Shown here: positions 26,450-35,038 of the stretch, piece after piece | Layout: each line of letters starts with the position of its first letter | Position numbering within the stretch: position 1 is the first letter of the stretch | From: Mesorhizobium escarrei | GTDB lineage: Bacteria > Pseudomonadota > Alphaproteobacteria > Rhizobiales > Rhizobiaceae | Direction: 5' to 3' | Length of the DNA stretch: 56,108 bases | Assembly (NCBI RefSeq): GCF_935825525.1 | Contig: NZ_CAKXZT010000068.1 | Coordinates: forward strand, 1 to 56,108 | The notes under the pieces: model-generated | Told to the model about the DNA's origin: nothing | The model's input: only the letters and a program-made list of their open reading frames with translations | Database searches by the model: none | Made by a program: the position numbers and the translations under genes

Positions 26450-27619
26450 ATGACCAAGACGCTCAACGTGGCGATGATCGGCGGCGGCTTCATGGGCAAG
26501 GCCCATGCGCTTGCCTATGCGGCGATGCCGATGTTCTTCTGGCCAGCGCCCGCCATTCCCGTGCGCAAGGTGGTGGTCGACGTCACCGACGCGCTGGCCG
26601 ACGAAGGGCGCCGCCGCTACGGTTTCGAGGAATCGTCTTCAGACTGGCGCGCGGTGGTGAGGCGACCCGATATCGACGTCGTCGACATCGTCACCCCGAA
26701 CGACAGTCATGCAGCCATTGCGATTGCGGCGGCAGAAGCCGGCAAGCACATCATCTGCGAAAAGCCCTTGGCGCGCGGCGGCGACGAGGCAAAGACCATG
26801 CTCGACGCGGTGAAAAAGGCCGGTGTCATCCACATGGTTGCCTTCAACTACCGTCGCACGCCGGCAGTGGCGCTCGCCCGCCAGTACATAGAGGAAGGCC
26901 GTATCGGCAAGATCCTCAACTTCCGCGGCACCTATCTGCAGGACTGGTCGGCCGATCCGGATTCGCCGCTGTCCTGGCGCTTCCAGAAGAAGATCGCCGG
27001 CTCCGGCTCGATCGGCGACATCGGCACCCATGTCGTCGACCTTGCCCGCTATCTGGTCGGCGAGATTGCCGAGGTCAGCGCGCTGGTGCGCACCTATAAC
27101 AAGACGCGACCGATCCAGCGCGGCAATCTCGACAGGCTGGGTGCCGCCGAGAAGAACACCGGCGCCGAGCGCGCCGAGGTCGACGTCGATGACGAGGTGG
27201 TGACGCTGTTGAAATTCGCCGACGGCGCCATCGGTTCGCTTGAGGCTACCCGCAACGCCTATGGTCGTAACAATTTCATCACCTTCGAGATCCACGGCAC
27301 CAAAGGCTCCATTGCTTTCAACTACGAACGGCGCGACGAATTGCAGGTGATGTTTGCCGATGATCCTGCCGATGCGCGCGGCTTCAGGACCGTCTATTCC
27401 GGTCCCGCGCACCCCTATGGAGCTGGCCTCTGGCCAATCCCGGCACTCGGCATCGGCTATTCCGAAACCAAGATCGTCGAGTGTTTCGATTTCTTCTCGG
27501 CCATCGCCTCTGGCAAGCAACCTTCGCCCAACTTCGAGGATGGCTACAAGACCGAGCGCGTCGCCGACGCGTTGATCGAGTCTGGTGAAAGCGGCCTGTG
27601 GACCAAGGTACGACCGTGA
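26450..27619 (+). CDS. Gfo/Idh/MocA-family oxidoreductase
   Basis: NAD(P)-dependent sugar dehydrogenase-like protein (389 aa). The Rossmann motif VAMIGGGFMGKAHALAY is at the N-terminus, then DIVTPNDSHAAIAIAAAEAGKHIICEKPLAR with the catalytic Lys of the EKP motif near residue 104. GDIGTHVVDLARYLVGE carries the second catalytic region (Asp/His). An acidic insert of some 25 residues near 220-245 precedes the C-terminal sheet domain. It has a GATTAGGAGACC site upstream and follows the terminator-like hairpin. It overlaps the ATPase gene by GTGA. A second, divergent Gfo/Idh/MocA protein closes the operon; the pair may oxidise the sugar at C3 and reduce it again after another step. Confidence 0.87.
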   Translation: MTKTLNVAMIGGGFMGKAHALAYAAMPMFFWPAPAIPVRKVVVDVTDALADEGRRRYGFEESSSDWRAVVRRPDIDVVDIVTPNDSHAAIAIAAAEAGKHIICEKPLARGGDEAKTMLDAVKKAGVIHMVAFNYRRTPAVALARQYIEEGRIGKILNFRGTYLQDWSADPDSPLSWRFQKKIAGSGSIGDIGTHVVDLARYLVGEIAEVSALVRTYNKTRPIQRGNLDRLGAAEKNTGAERAEVDVDDEVVTLLKFADGAIGSLEATRNAYGRNNFITFEIHGTKGSIAFNYERRDELQVMFADDPADARGFRTVYSGPAHPYGAGLWPIPALGIGYSETKIVECFDFFSAIASGKQPSPNFEDGYKTERVADALIESGESGLWTKVRP

Positions 27620-29202
27620 CTGCCGGGACGCCTGTTCATTCAGTGGAAATGAAGGGCGTCACCAAATCCTTCGGCGGCGTCAAGGCGCTGGTCGATGTCG
27701 ATTTGCAAGTGGAGAAAGGCGAGATCCACGCCCTGCTCGGCGGCAATGGCGCCGGCAAGTCGACCATCCTGAAAGTGCTGAACGGCGTGCATGTGCCCGA
27801 TAGCGGCACCATTCTCGTTGAAGGCAAGCCGCTGACGGAGATCTCGCCCGAGGCCTCGCGCCGGGCAGGCATCGCGATGATCTTTCAGGAAATGAGCCTG
27901 ATCCCGACGCTGACGGTAGCGCAGAACGTGTTTCTCACCCGCGAAGCCAAGGGCGCGTTCGGCCTGATCGATGACCGCACCGCGGAAAGGCGCGCCAAAG
28001 ACCTGTTCGATATGCTGAAGGTCGAGGTCGATCCAAAGGCGACGGTCGGTAATCTGGGTGCCGGCCAGCGGCAATTGACCGAAATCGTCAAGGCGATCTC
28101 GCAGAACGCCAAGGTGCTGGTGCTGGACGAGCCGTCGACGGCGCTGGCTGTATCCGATGTCGAGCGGCTCTTTGCCTTCCTGCGCAAGCTGAGGTCGGAA
28201 GGCGTCGCCATCATCTATGTCTCGCATCGTATGGACGAGATCGCCCGCATCGCCGACCGCGCCACCATCCTGCGCGACGGCCGCCACGTCATCACCGCGC
28301 CGATGTCGGACCTGCCAGTGGAGACGATGATCGAACACATCGTTGGCAAACGCTCGCGCGGGCTATCCGACGTGGTGCGCGGCGCATCGAATGTCGGTGC
28401 GCCGCTGCTTGAACTCGACAATGTTTCAGGGGTGGAAAAACCGAAGAACGTCAGCTTCGTCGTTCACAGCGGCGAGGTGGTGGGCCTGGCCGGCCTGCTC
28501 GGCTCCGGACGTTCGGCGATCGCGCGTGTCATTGCCGGCATCGATCCGATTGTCGAAGGCGAGATACGCATCGGCGGCAAACCGATCGCGATCACCAAGC
28601 CAAGCGACGCCATCGAAGCCGGCGTGGCGCTGGTACCCGAGGACCGCTTGCGCCAGGGCGTCATCGCCGAGCATTCTGTCGCCTTTAACATCACGCTCGC
28701 TGTGCTTGACCGGCTGAGCAGCAACACTTTTATCTCGAACAAAAAAGTACGCGACCTGACCGATGAGCAGATCGCAAGACTGCGGGTCAAGACCGCGTCG
28801 CGCGACGGCGCCGTACGAACGCTTTCGGGCGGTAACCAGCAGAAGGTTGTTATCGGCAAGTGGCTTTCGACGGAGCCTGAAATACTCGTTCTCGACGAGC
28901 CGACCTCCGGCATAGACATCGGCTCGAAATCGGAAATCATCATGCTGATGCGCGAGCTTGCCAAGGCCGGCAAGGCAATCGTCATGATCTCGTCCGAGCT
29001 GTCCGAGATGCTGTCGGCCTGTGACCGCATCATTGTCATCTCGGAAGGGCGGGTGATGGATGATATCAGCCGTGCCGATCTCGACGACGCGTTGGCGCCA
29101 AAGGACGATCCGGTCGCGCAGTTGCAGGCGGCCGAGCGCAAGCTGCAGATCGTCATCCAGAACGCTCTGACCAAGAGCCAGGGAGGAACACATGTCCACT
29201 AG
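27616..29202 (+). CDS. Sugar ABC transporter ATP-binding protein (two NBDs)
   Basis: RbsA/MglA-type double ATPase (528 aa). The first domain has Walker A GGNGAGKST, the signature LGAGQRQL and Walker B VLVLDEPSTALA. The second domain has the degenerate Walker A GLLGSGRSA usual in this family, a canonical LSGGNQQKVVIGKWL signature and Walker B ILVLDEPTSGID. I chose the GTG at 27616, which overlaps the preceding stop (GTGA); an in-frame GTG at 27598 and an ATG at 27649 are alternatives. It energises import of the sugar bound by the 25264-26385 protein through the permease encoded next. Confidence 0.9.
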   Translation: MTAGTPVHSVEMKGVTKSFGGVKALVDVDLQVEKGEIHALLGGNGAGKSTILKVLNGVHVPDSGTILVEGKPLTEISPEASRRAGIAMIFQEMSLIPTLTVAQNVFLTREAKGAFGLIDDRTAERRAKDLFDMLKVEVDPKATVGNLGAGQRQLTEIVKAISQNAKVLVLDEPSTALAVSDVERLFAFLRKLRSEGVAIIYVSHRMDEIARIADRATILRDGRHVITAPMSDLPVETMIEHIVGKRSRGLSDVVRGASNVGAPLLELDNVSGVEKPKNVSFVVHSGEVVGLAGLLGSGRSAIARVIAGIDPIVEGEIRIGGKPIAITKPSDAIEAGVALVPEDRLRQGVIAEHSVAFNITLAVLDRLSSNTFISNKKVRDLTDEQIARLRVKTASRDGAVRTLSGGNQQKVVIGKWLSTEPEILVLDEPTSGIDIGSKSEIIMLMRELAKAGKAIVMISSELSEMLSACDRIIVISEGRVMDDISRADLDDALAPKDDPVAQLQAAERKLQIVIQNALTKSQGGTHVH

Positions 29203-30166
29203 CCAGGCAGCCGCACCCAGGGCCTCGCTAATGGCGAGGCTGGGCCTCACCAACTGGCGGCAGAACATCATCTATATCGGGTTCGTCGTGATCTTCATCA
29301 TTTTCGCGATCACACTCTTCGATAAGGGCTTTCTCAACCCCAACAATCTGCTCAACATCGTGCGCCAGACAGCAATGATCGCGGTGATGGCGATCGCCAT
29401 GACCTATGTGCTGTCGGCCGGTGAGATCGACCTTTCCGTTGGCGCCGTGGCCGGGCTGGCCTCCGTGACAACAGCGATGGCGATCGATGCCGGGGGACCG
29501 CTCACCGGTATTGTTGCCGGTCTCGCCACCGGCGTCATCGTGGGCTCCGTTAACGGGCTCCTAACAACGCGGATCGGCATTCCATCCTTCCTCACCACGC
29601 TTGCCACGATGGGCATAGCCACTGGCACCGCGATGTGGATCAGCGATACGGCCGCGGTGCCGATCATCTCGAAGAGCTATTCCTGGATCTTTGGTGGCGG
29701 CAATGTCGGACCGGTACCGGTGCTGCTGATCTGGATGCTGGTCCTCGGCGCCATCGGTCATATCGTGCTGAGGCGGACGAGCTTCGGCCGGCGTGTGCTG
29801 GCAACCGGTGGCGGCGAGATGGCGGCGCGCTATTCTGGCATCGACACCAAGTCGATCAAATTCCGCGTCCTCATCATCTCCGCCATGGCGGCTGCGCTGG
29901 CCGGCATGCTTTATGCGGGCCGGCTGCAGTCCGGGCGGTTCCAGCTCGGCCAGGGCGACGAACTGTCGGTCATCGCCGCCGCTGTACTTGGCGGCACCAG
30001 CCTGTTCGGCGGTTCCGGCACGGTGATCGGGACGATTGTCGGCGCGCTCATGATCGGCCTCATCAACAATGGCCTCATCCTGATGGGCCTGGAATTCAGC
30101 CAGCAACTGATCGCGCGGGGCGCCATCATCATCCTTGCCGTCGCGCTCAGCCAGGGAAGGAAATGA
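29192..30166 (+). CDS. Sugar ABC transporter permease (RbsC-like)
   Basis: Ribose-type inner-membrane permease (324 aa) with eight to ten hydrophobic segments. Family stretches are YVLSAGEIDLSVGAVAGLAS near residue 70, TRIGIPSFLTTLATMGIATG near 128 and FGRRVLATGGGEMAARYSGI, which is the cytoplasmic EAA-like coupling loop. GTSLFGGSGTVIGTIVGALMIG lies in the last third. Its start overlaps the ATPase gene by 11 bp behind AGGGAGGA. As only one permease gene is present, the channel should be a homodimer. Confidence 0.9.
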   Translation: MSTSQAAAPRASLMARLGLTNWRQNIIYIGFVVIFIIFAITLFDKGFLNPNNLLNIVRQTAMIAVMAIAMTYVLSAGEIDLSVGAVAGLASVTTAMAIDAGGPLTGIVAGLATGVIVGSVNGLLTTRIGIPSFLTTLATMGIATGTAMWISDTAAVPIISKSYSWIFGGGNVGPVPVLLIWMLVLGAIGHIVLRRTSFGRRVLATGGGEMAARYSGIDTKSIKFRVLIISAMAAALAGMLYAGRLQSGRFQLGQGDELSVIAAAVLGGTSLFGGSGTVIGTIVGALMIGLINNGLILMGLEFSQQLIARGAIIILAVALSQGRK

Positions 30167-30167
30167 G

Positions 30168-30476
30168 GTGGCGATTCCCTACACGATCATCGGCACCGTC
30201 GTCGCAAAGCCAGAAACCCGGGAAGAATTGCACAAGATCCTGTCGGGTTTCGTCGAGCCGACACGAGCCGAGGCAGGCTGCATCAATTACGACTTCCATG
30301 TCGATCCGGCCGACCCTTGCGTGTTCATGTTCTATGAGAACTGGCGGTCGAAGGACGATCTCGACCGACATCTGGCGATGCCGCATCTGAAGCCGCTGTT
30401 CGGCCGCCTCGATGACCTCGTCGCACGGCCGGTCGATGTCCGCCGTTTCGTCATGCTGAGCCAGATAGCACAGTGA
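30168..30476 (+). CDS. Antibiotic-biosynthesis monooxygenase (ABM/YgiN-like) protein
   Basis: Small ferredoxin-like ABM-domain protein (102 aa): TIIGTVVAKPETREELHKIL, EAGCINYDFHVDPADP, FMFYENWRSKDDLDRHLAMPHLK. YgiN-type members oxidise quinols or act as heme-independent monooxygenases, but many are of unknown function. The start is GTG at 30168 behind AAGGA, directly after the permease stop. Its end overlaps the second Gfo/Idh/MocA gene (GTGA). Its place inside a sugar operon between permease and dehydrogenase is unusual and suggests that it acts on an aglycone or a reactive keto-sugar. That is inference. Confidence 0.82.
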   Translation: MAIPYTIIGTVVAKPETREELHKILSGFVEPTRAEAGCINYDFHVDPADPCVFMFYENWRSKDDLDRHLAMPHLKPLFGRLDDLVARPVDVRRFVMLSQIAQ

Positions 30477-31660
30477 ACCAGAAGAGTGATCGTCTGGTAC
30501 CCATCCGTTTCGGCATGGTCGGTGGCGGGCAAGGCGCCTTCATCGGCGCTGTGCACCGCATCGCTGCGCGCCTCGACAATGATTTCGTGCTGGTTGCCGG
30601 TGCTTTGTCATCCGATCCGGCGCGGGCGAAAGCATCGGCCGCCGAACTCGGACTCGATCCGGACCGCAGCTACAGCTCGTTCGCCGAGATGGCAAAGGCC
30701 GAGGCCAAGCGGCCGGACGGCATCGAGGCGGTGGCCATCGTCACGCCCAACAATGTCCATGTGCCGGCGGCGAAGGCGTTTTTCGAAGCCGGCATCCACG
30801 TCATTTGCGACAAGCCGCTGGCCACGACGCTGGCAGAGGCGAAGAGACTGGCTGCGCTGGTCGAAAAGACCGGCAAGGTCTTTGTCCTCACCCACAACTA
30901 CACCGCCTATCCGATGGTGCGGCAGGCGCGCGAGATGGTAGCCAAGGGGCAGCTCGGCGACATTCGCATCGTGCAGTCGGAATATCCGCAGGACTGGCTG
31001 ACCGAGGACCTGGCCGCCACCGGCCAGAAGCAGGCAGCCTGGCGCTCCGATCCCAAGCAGGCGGGTGCGGGCGGTGCGCTGGGCGACAGCGGCACGCATG
31101 CCTACAATCTTGCCAGTTTCGTCTCCGGGCTGGAGCTCGATTCGCTGTCGGCCGATCTCGACGCCTTCGTGCCGGGGCGGTTGCTCGACGACAACATCAA
31201 TGTGCTGCTGCGCTTCAAGCCTGTCGGAAAGTTGCACCCGGCCAAGGGCATGATCTGGGCAAGCCAGGTGGCGCCCGGCCACGAGAACGGGCTGAAGCTG
31301 CGCATCTATGGCTCGAAGGGCGGGCTCGAATGGGTGCAGGCCGATCCGAACTATCTCTGGTACACGCCCTTCGGCCAGCCGAAGCAGTTGATCACCCGCA
31401 ATGGCGCCGGCGCGCTCCCCGTCGCCGGTCGGGTCAGCCGCGTTCCGCCGGGGCATCCCGAAGGCTATCTCGAAGGCTTCGCCAACATCTACCAGGAGGC
31501 GGCACGCGCTATCCGCGCGGCGCGCAAGAAGGGCGGCAGGCCGGCAAAGGATGTCATCTTCCCGACCATTCAGGACGGCGTCGAGGGCATGGCCTTCATC
31601 GAGGCCTGCGTGAAGTCCTCGAAGAAGAATGGGGCATGGACGAAGCTAGGCGCAACCTGA
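30473..31660 (+). CDS. Gfo/Idh/MocA-family oxidoreductase
   Basis: Second dehydrogenase of this family in the operon (395 aa). The N-terminal Rossmann region is RFGMVGGGQGAFIGAVHRIAA. IVTPNNVHVPAAKAFFEAGIHVICDKPLA carries the catalytic Lys in a DKP variant of the EKP motif. GALGDSGTHAYNLASFVSGLE carries the second active-site segment. The sequence differs clearly from the 26450-27619 protein, including a PQDWLTEDLAATGQKQAAWRSDP-type loop seen in 3-keto-sugar-forming members. It begins with GTG overlapping the ABM gene stop and is the last gene of the operon. Substrate not identifiable from sequence. Confidence 0.87.
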   Translation: MNQKSDRLVPIRFGMVGGGQGAFIGAVHRIAARLDNDFVLVAGALSSDPARAKASAAELGLDPDRSYSSFAEMAKAEAKRPDGIEAVAIVTPNNVHVPAAKAFFEAGIHVICDKPLATTLAEAKRLAALVEKTGKVFVLTHNYTAYPMVRQAREMVAKGQLGDIRIVQSEYPQDWLTEDLAATGQKQAAWRSDPKQAGAGGALGDSGTHAYNLASFVSGLELDSLSADLDAFVPGRLLDDNINVLLRFKPVGKLHPAKGMIWASQVAPGHENGLKLRIYGSKGGLEWVQADPNYLWYTPFGQPKQLITRNGAGALPVAGRVSRVPPGHPEGYLEGFANIYQEAARAIRAARKKGGRPAKDVIFPTIQDGVEGMAFIEACVKSSKKNGAWTKLGAT

Positions 31661-31837
31661 GATTGGCAGCGACGGACCGCTCACGGACGGACAAAACATT
31701 GAAACATTCTACGAGATGTGAATGCTATACCGTCCCATCGGCTTTGAGGTCTCTGATTTCAAAGTCTTTCCGCAAGCTCCCGGTCCGCTCAATCCAACGT
31801 ATCCGGCACCTTCGCATGGTATCTCTTCCACCACCCA

Positions 31838-31894
31838 CGATCGTCACCACAGTGGTGAAACGCTAGCGACTGTCGGCCCAGTCACGGCGCGACG
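31838..31894 (+). repeat. Dispersed repeat, copy B (right of sugar operon)
   Basis: Direct repeat of 21357-21413, about 80% identical over 57 bp, starting CGATCGTCACCAC and sharing the core TGTCGGCCCAG. It sits in the 390-bp non-coding stretch (31661-32052) after the last operon gene, in which I see no gene. Confidence 0.5.
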
Positions 31895-32052
31895 CCGGAT
31901 GCGCCCAATTTCCGCCTGCAGCTTTCGGCGAGTCCGGCGTGATGAGCCAGTTGTTCGCGAACCAGCTGTGAACCGATCCGGTCGCCCGGAAACGAGCTTG
32001 GCCCCGCCCGGTGTGTCCGGGCGGGGCGTTATTCAGGGCCGCCTACTCGCCG

Positions 32053-32215
32053 TTACGGCGGAGACCAGATGAGGCTGAAGCCTTCGCCTTCCTCGTCGTT
32101 GAAGAGGTTGGCGTAAATCGGAGCGTTGAAACTCGGGTCGTCCAGCTTCAGGCCGAGATAGTCGCGGCCCTCGTTGGAGGTCTTGGACCAGGCGGCGCCG
32201 ATCTCGGCGGGCCCC
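32053..32215 (-). pseudogene. DUF736 protein, C-terminal fragment
   Basis: About 53 codons match the end of DUF736 proteins ([42 protein letters not shown]). DUF736 genes are regular companions of conjugation and integrative-element genes in rhizobia. The N-terminal half is missing and the open frame upstream has no family character. Together with the RlxS remnant at 19.8-21.1 kb it brackets the sugar operon. Confidence 0.8.
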
Positions 32216-32704
32216 CGGCCAGGCCTTGTCTGCCTTGTCGGTGGTGTGCCGGCTTGGAGGAGACCTCTGCTGCCTTTGCATCTCCGTCGGCCGCGCGCGA
32301 TCGCCCTATGGTCGCTGCCCGACACTAGGCGGGGCCGCTGTCGTGGCGTGCGGCCGACGGACGCGGAACTCAGCGCTCCATCTGCGAACCGTGGCGCAAC
32401 GCGAAGCGGCTTAGGAATGCCCACAATGGCTTCGCTCTGAGCTCCGAACAGCTGCCGATCGCGACCGCGCCGACGATCGAGAACGCGACCTGCCATTCCA
32501 CGGATGGCATGGCGAGTTTCGCGAGACCGTGAGTCGCGTGATAGCCGGCAACCGCTGCTGGTGCGGCAAAGAGGAGTCTGTCGCGCGGCTTAAGAGGCTA
32601 TCGATGATCAGCGCGGCCAGTTGTTAGGCTCTCCCCGCGCACAGCAACGGAGATAGCTGTGAAGCCACGCCAGGTCCGCTGCCAGCCGCTAGCGAAAGAA
32701 GACG
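32216..32704. other. Degenerate stretch, possible membrane-protein remnant on minus strand
   Basis: No intact gene in about 490 bp. On the minus strand roughly 32596-32431 is open and reads as one or two hydrophobic segments ([31 protein letters not shown]). It could be a scrap of a conjugation-associated membrane protein upstream of DUF736, but I cannot name it. Confidence 0.3.
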
Positions 32705-33883
32705 ATGGACAGCATCCGCATCCTTGAAAGGCTGATTGGCTTTCCGACCGTCAGTCGGGATTCCAATCTCGACCTCATTGCTTATGCGGCGGAAATGCTG
32801 CGGGAGCACGGCATCGCCAGCCGCCTTGTCCATTCGCAGGACGGACGCAAGGCCAATCTGTTCGCCACCATCGGGCCGCAGGATCGTGCGGGCGTCATGC
32901 TGTCGGGCCATACAGACGTCGTGCCGGTTGATGGACAAGACTGGACGCTTCCGCCTTTCGAAATGACCAACCGCGATGGCAGACTTTACGGGCGAGGGGC
33001 TGCCGACATGAAGGGCTTCGTTGCCTGTGCCCTCTCAGCCGCGATCAAAGCCTCTACGCTCCGGCTTGCGACACCGCTTCATCTTGCTCTCTCTTATGAC
33101 GAGGAGATCGGATGCATCGGCGTCCGCAGCCTCATCGAGGCCTTGCAGGCCGCACCGCGCAAGCCGCTGCTGTGCATCGTGGGCGAGCCGACCAACATGC
33201 AGGTCGCCACCGGTCACAAGGGTAAGATCGCGGCGCGCGCCGTCTGCAAGGGGAGCGAGGGCCATTCGGCACTGGCGCCGCTGGCACTCAACGCCATTCA
33301 TCTGGGTTGCGACTTCGTTGCAGCTCTGCGCAAGGAGCAAGCTAGGCTTGAGCGCGAGGGGCCGCGCGACGGCGATTATGATGTTTCCTACACAACCGTC
33401 CACGCCGGCAGGATGAACGCTGGAGTGGCGCTGAACATCGTGCCCAATTTGTGTCACATCGAGTTCGAGATCCGCAATGTTGCGCAGGATGATCCCGAGG
33501 CCATCCTGGCGACACTGCGCATAGAAGCGGGTCGCATCGCTGCACGGGCGGCCACGTTCGCGCCGGAGGCGGCGATCGACGTTGCAGTTTTCAGCAGCTA
33601 CCCCGGCCTCGACACGCCGCCGACTTCCAAGGCCGTGACCTTCGTCAAATCACTGACCGGCGCCAACGATACCATCAAGGTCGCGTTTGGCACGGAACGC
33701 GGGCTGTTCAGCCGGGATCTCGGCATGCCGACCGTGGTCTGCGGGCCGGGGTCGATGGCGCAAGGCCATAAACCGGACGAATATGTAACGGTCGAGCAAA
33801 TCAGGCGCTGTGACGAGATGCTGGAGAGGCTTCTGGACAGACTGAAAGGGGGTATTTCTCTCGGCAGAGCTGCACTAGACTAG
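32705..33883 (+). CDS. argE: M20-family deacetylase, acetylornithine deacetylase-like
   Basis: Zinc-dependent M20 amidohydrolase (392 aa) of the ArgE type. Metal ligands and catalytic residues are visible in SGHTDVVPVDG, YGRGAADMKGFVACAL, SYDEEIGCIGVRSLIE and CIVGEPTNM. The dimerisation domain is near residues 175-285 (ATGHKGKIAARAVCKGSEGHSA), and the last ligand His lies in GSMAQGHKPDEYV. It hydrolyses N-acyl amino acids; acetylornithine is the default substrate. Rhizobia often carry several ArgE paralogues in catabolic loci. The divergent LysR gene and the downstream peptide-type transporters suggest a catabolic acyl-amino acid role, not arginine synthesis. Start at 32705 after a GAAAGAAG site. 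Confidence 0.85.
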   Translation: MDSIRILERLIGFPTVSRDSNLDLIAYAAEMLREHGIASRLVHSQDGRKANLFATIGPQDRAGVMLSGHTDVVPVDGQDWTLPPFEMTNRDGRLYGRGAADMKGFVACALSAAIKASTLRLATPLHLALSYDEEIGCIGVRSLIEALQAAPRKPLLCIVGEPTNMQVATGHKGKIAARAVCKGSEGHSALAPLALNAIHLGCDFVAALRKEQARLEREGPRDGDYDVSYTTVHAGRMNAGVALNIVPNLCHIEFEIRNVAQDDPEAILATLRIEAGRIAARAATFAPEAAIDVAVFSSYPGLDTPPTSKAVTFVKSLTGANDTIKVAFGTERGLFSRDLGMPTVVCGPGSMAQGHKPDEYVTVEQIRRCDEMLERLLDRLKGGISLGRAALD

Positions 33884-33977
33884 TAGCTTCACCGGTCGGC
33901 AGTCCCTTTAGTTTTGGACAAGAGGCGGTCAGCTCGGCGCGACGCCAACGATACCGTCGGCTTCTTTCCTAAGCTTC

Positions 33978-34859
33978 TCACCTGATGGCTGAGGCAAACG
34001 TATTCAGAATGCTTACATTGCCCTCCATGAGTTTCGACCTGCCGAAGACATGCCACATGATGTGTATCGGCTCGGGGGCAAGATCGCTGAGCGCCACCAG
34101 ACGTGACGCAGCATCCTGCGTCACGCACCATGCCGGGAGGATGCTCGCCCCGAAACCTGCGGCAACCAGTTCGATTATTGCACTCGTCGACTCGATGCGG
34201 ACGATCTCCTTCGGCCAGACGCCTGCCGGGCTGAAGTAGCGCTCGTACTCGAAGCCGTGTGCGGGATGATATGAGAAGGCGAGATACTTCTGTTTCTTGA
34301 AGAAATCGGCGGCCAGGGGCGCGCTGGCCCGACTGGAGATCGGCACAACGCCCACCAGCCTGTCCCCAAACAACGGCAGCGATGGCAGGTTTTCGAACTC
34401 CAGGCTGGTCGGCGACAAGAACAGGTCGGCGCTCCCGGCGATAACAGCGGATTGCAGATCGTGGTTCGCCAGCCTGACGAGTTCGAGCTTGAGCCCGCCA
34501 TGCTCCTTGCTGAGCGCGGCGGCGACCTGTGGAAGCCAATGGACATGGTCGTAGTGGCCCACCGCTATCCGCAATACCGGCGATGTGCCGCGATGCAGCT
34601 GAATGGCGTCGGCTTCCGCGGTCTTCAGCGTGTCTTCGGCATAGATAGCGGCTTCCAGCAGCCGCTCGGCTGCCTCCGTCAATCGGATCCCTCGACCCAC
34701 CCGGTCGAACAGGCGAATGCCGAGCCGGCGCTCAGCTTCCCGGACCTGATGGCTGGCGGCCGGCTGTGTCAGGCCCAGGGATGTGGCGGCGGCGCTGAGT
34801 TGTCCGTGGCGGCGCACGGCGATCAGCAACTGGTAATGTCTGCGGTCAAGGTAGGTCAT
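33978..34859 (-). CDS. LysR-family transcriptional regulator
   Basis: LysR regulator (293 aa). The helix-turn-helix is at residues 1-60 (HYQLLIAVRRHGQLSAAATSL, LTQPAASHQVREAERRLG). The effector domain has two lobes, with RIAVGHYDHVHWLPQVAAAL, LVRLANHDLQSAVIAGSADL and VAAGFGASILPAWCV. I chose ATG 34859, which gives a standard N-terminus; a TTG at 34895 would add 12 residues. No good ribosome site is visible for either. It ends 94 bp from argE (convergent) and is divergent from the M24 gene at 35039, so that gene and the following transporter gene are its likely targets. Confidence 0.87.
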   Translation of the reverse strand: MTYLDRRHYQLLIAVRRHGQLSAAATSLGLTQPAASHQVREAERRLGIRLFDRVGRGIRLTEAAERLLEAAIYAEDTLKTAEADAIQLHRGTSPVLRIAVGHYDHVHWLPQVAAALSKEHGGLKLELVRLANHDLQSAVIAGSADLFLSPTSLEFENLPSLPLFGDRLVGVVPISSRASAPLAADFFKKQKYLAFSYHPAHGFEYERYFSPAGVWPKEIVRIESTSAIIELVAAGFGASILPAWCVTQDAASRLVALSDLAPEPIHIMWHVFGRSKLMEGNVSILNTFASAIR

Positions 34860-35038
34860 ATGAGAATTTAGAATGATTTGCCGAGAAATAATCAATTGGA
34901 ATTTGCTCTGCCCCGAGCGCAGTTTTGCCTCGCCGCAACGCCTCGCGTTGGGCCCGGCGTCCCGGACACCGCATCAAGTCATTCGATCAAAGCTAACGGC
35001 GGACGCAGTTTGCGCCCTCCGGGAGGGAAGCATTTTCC

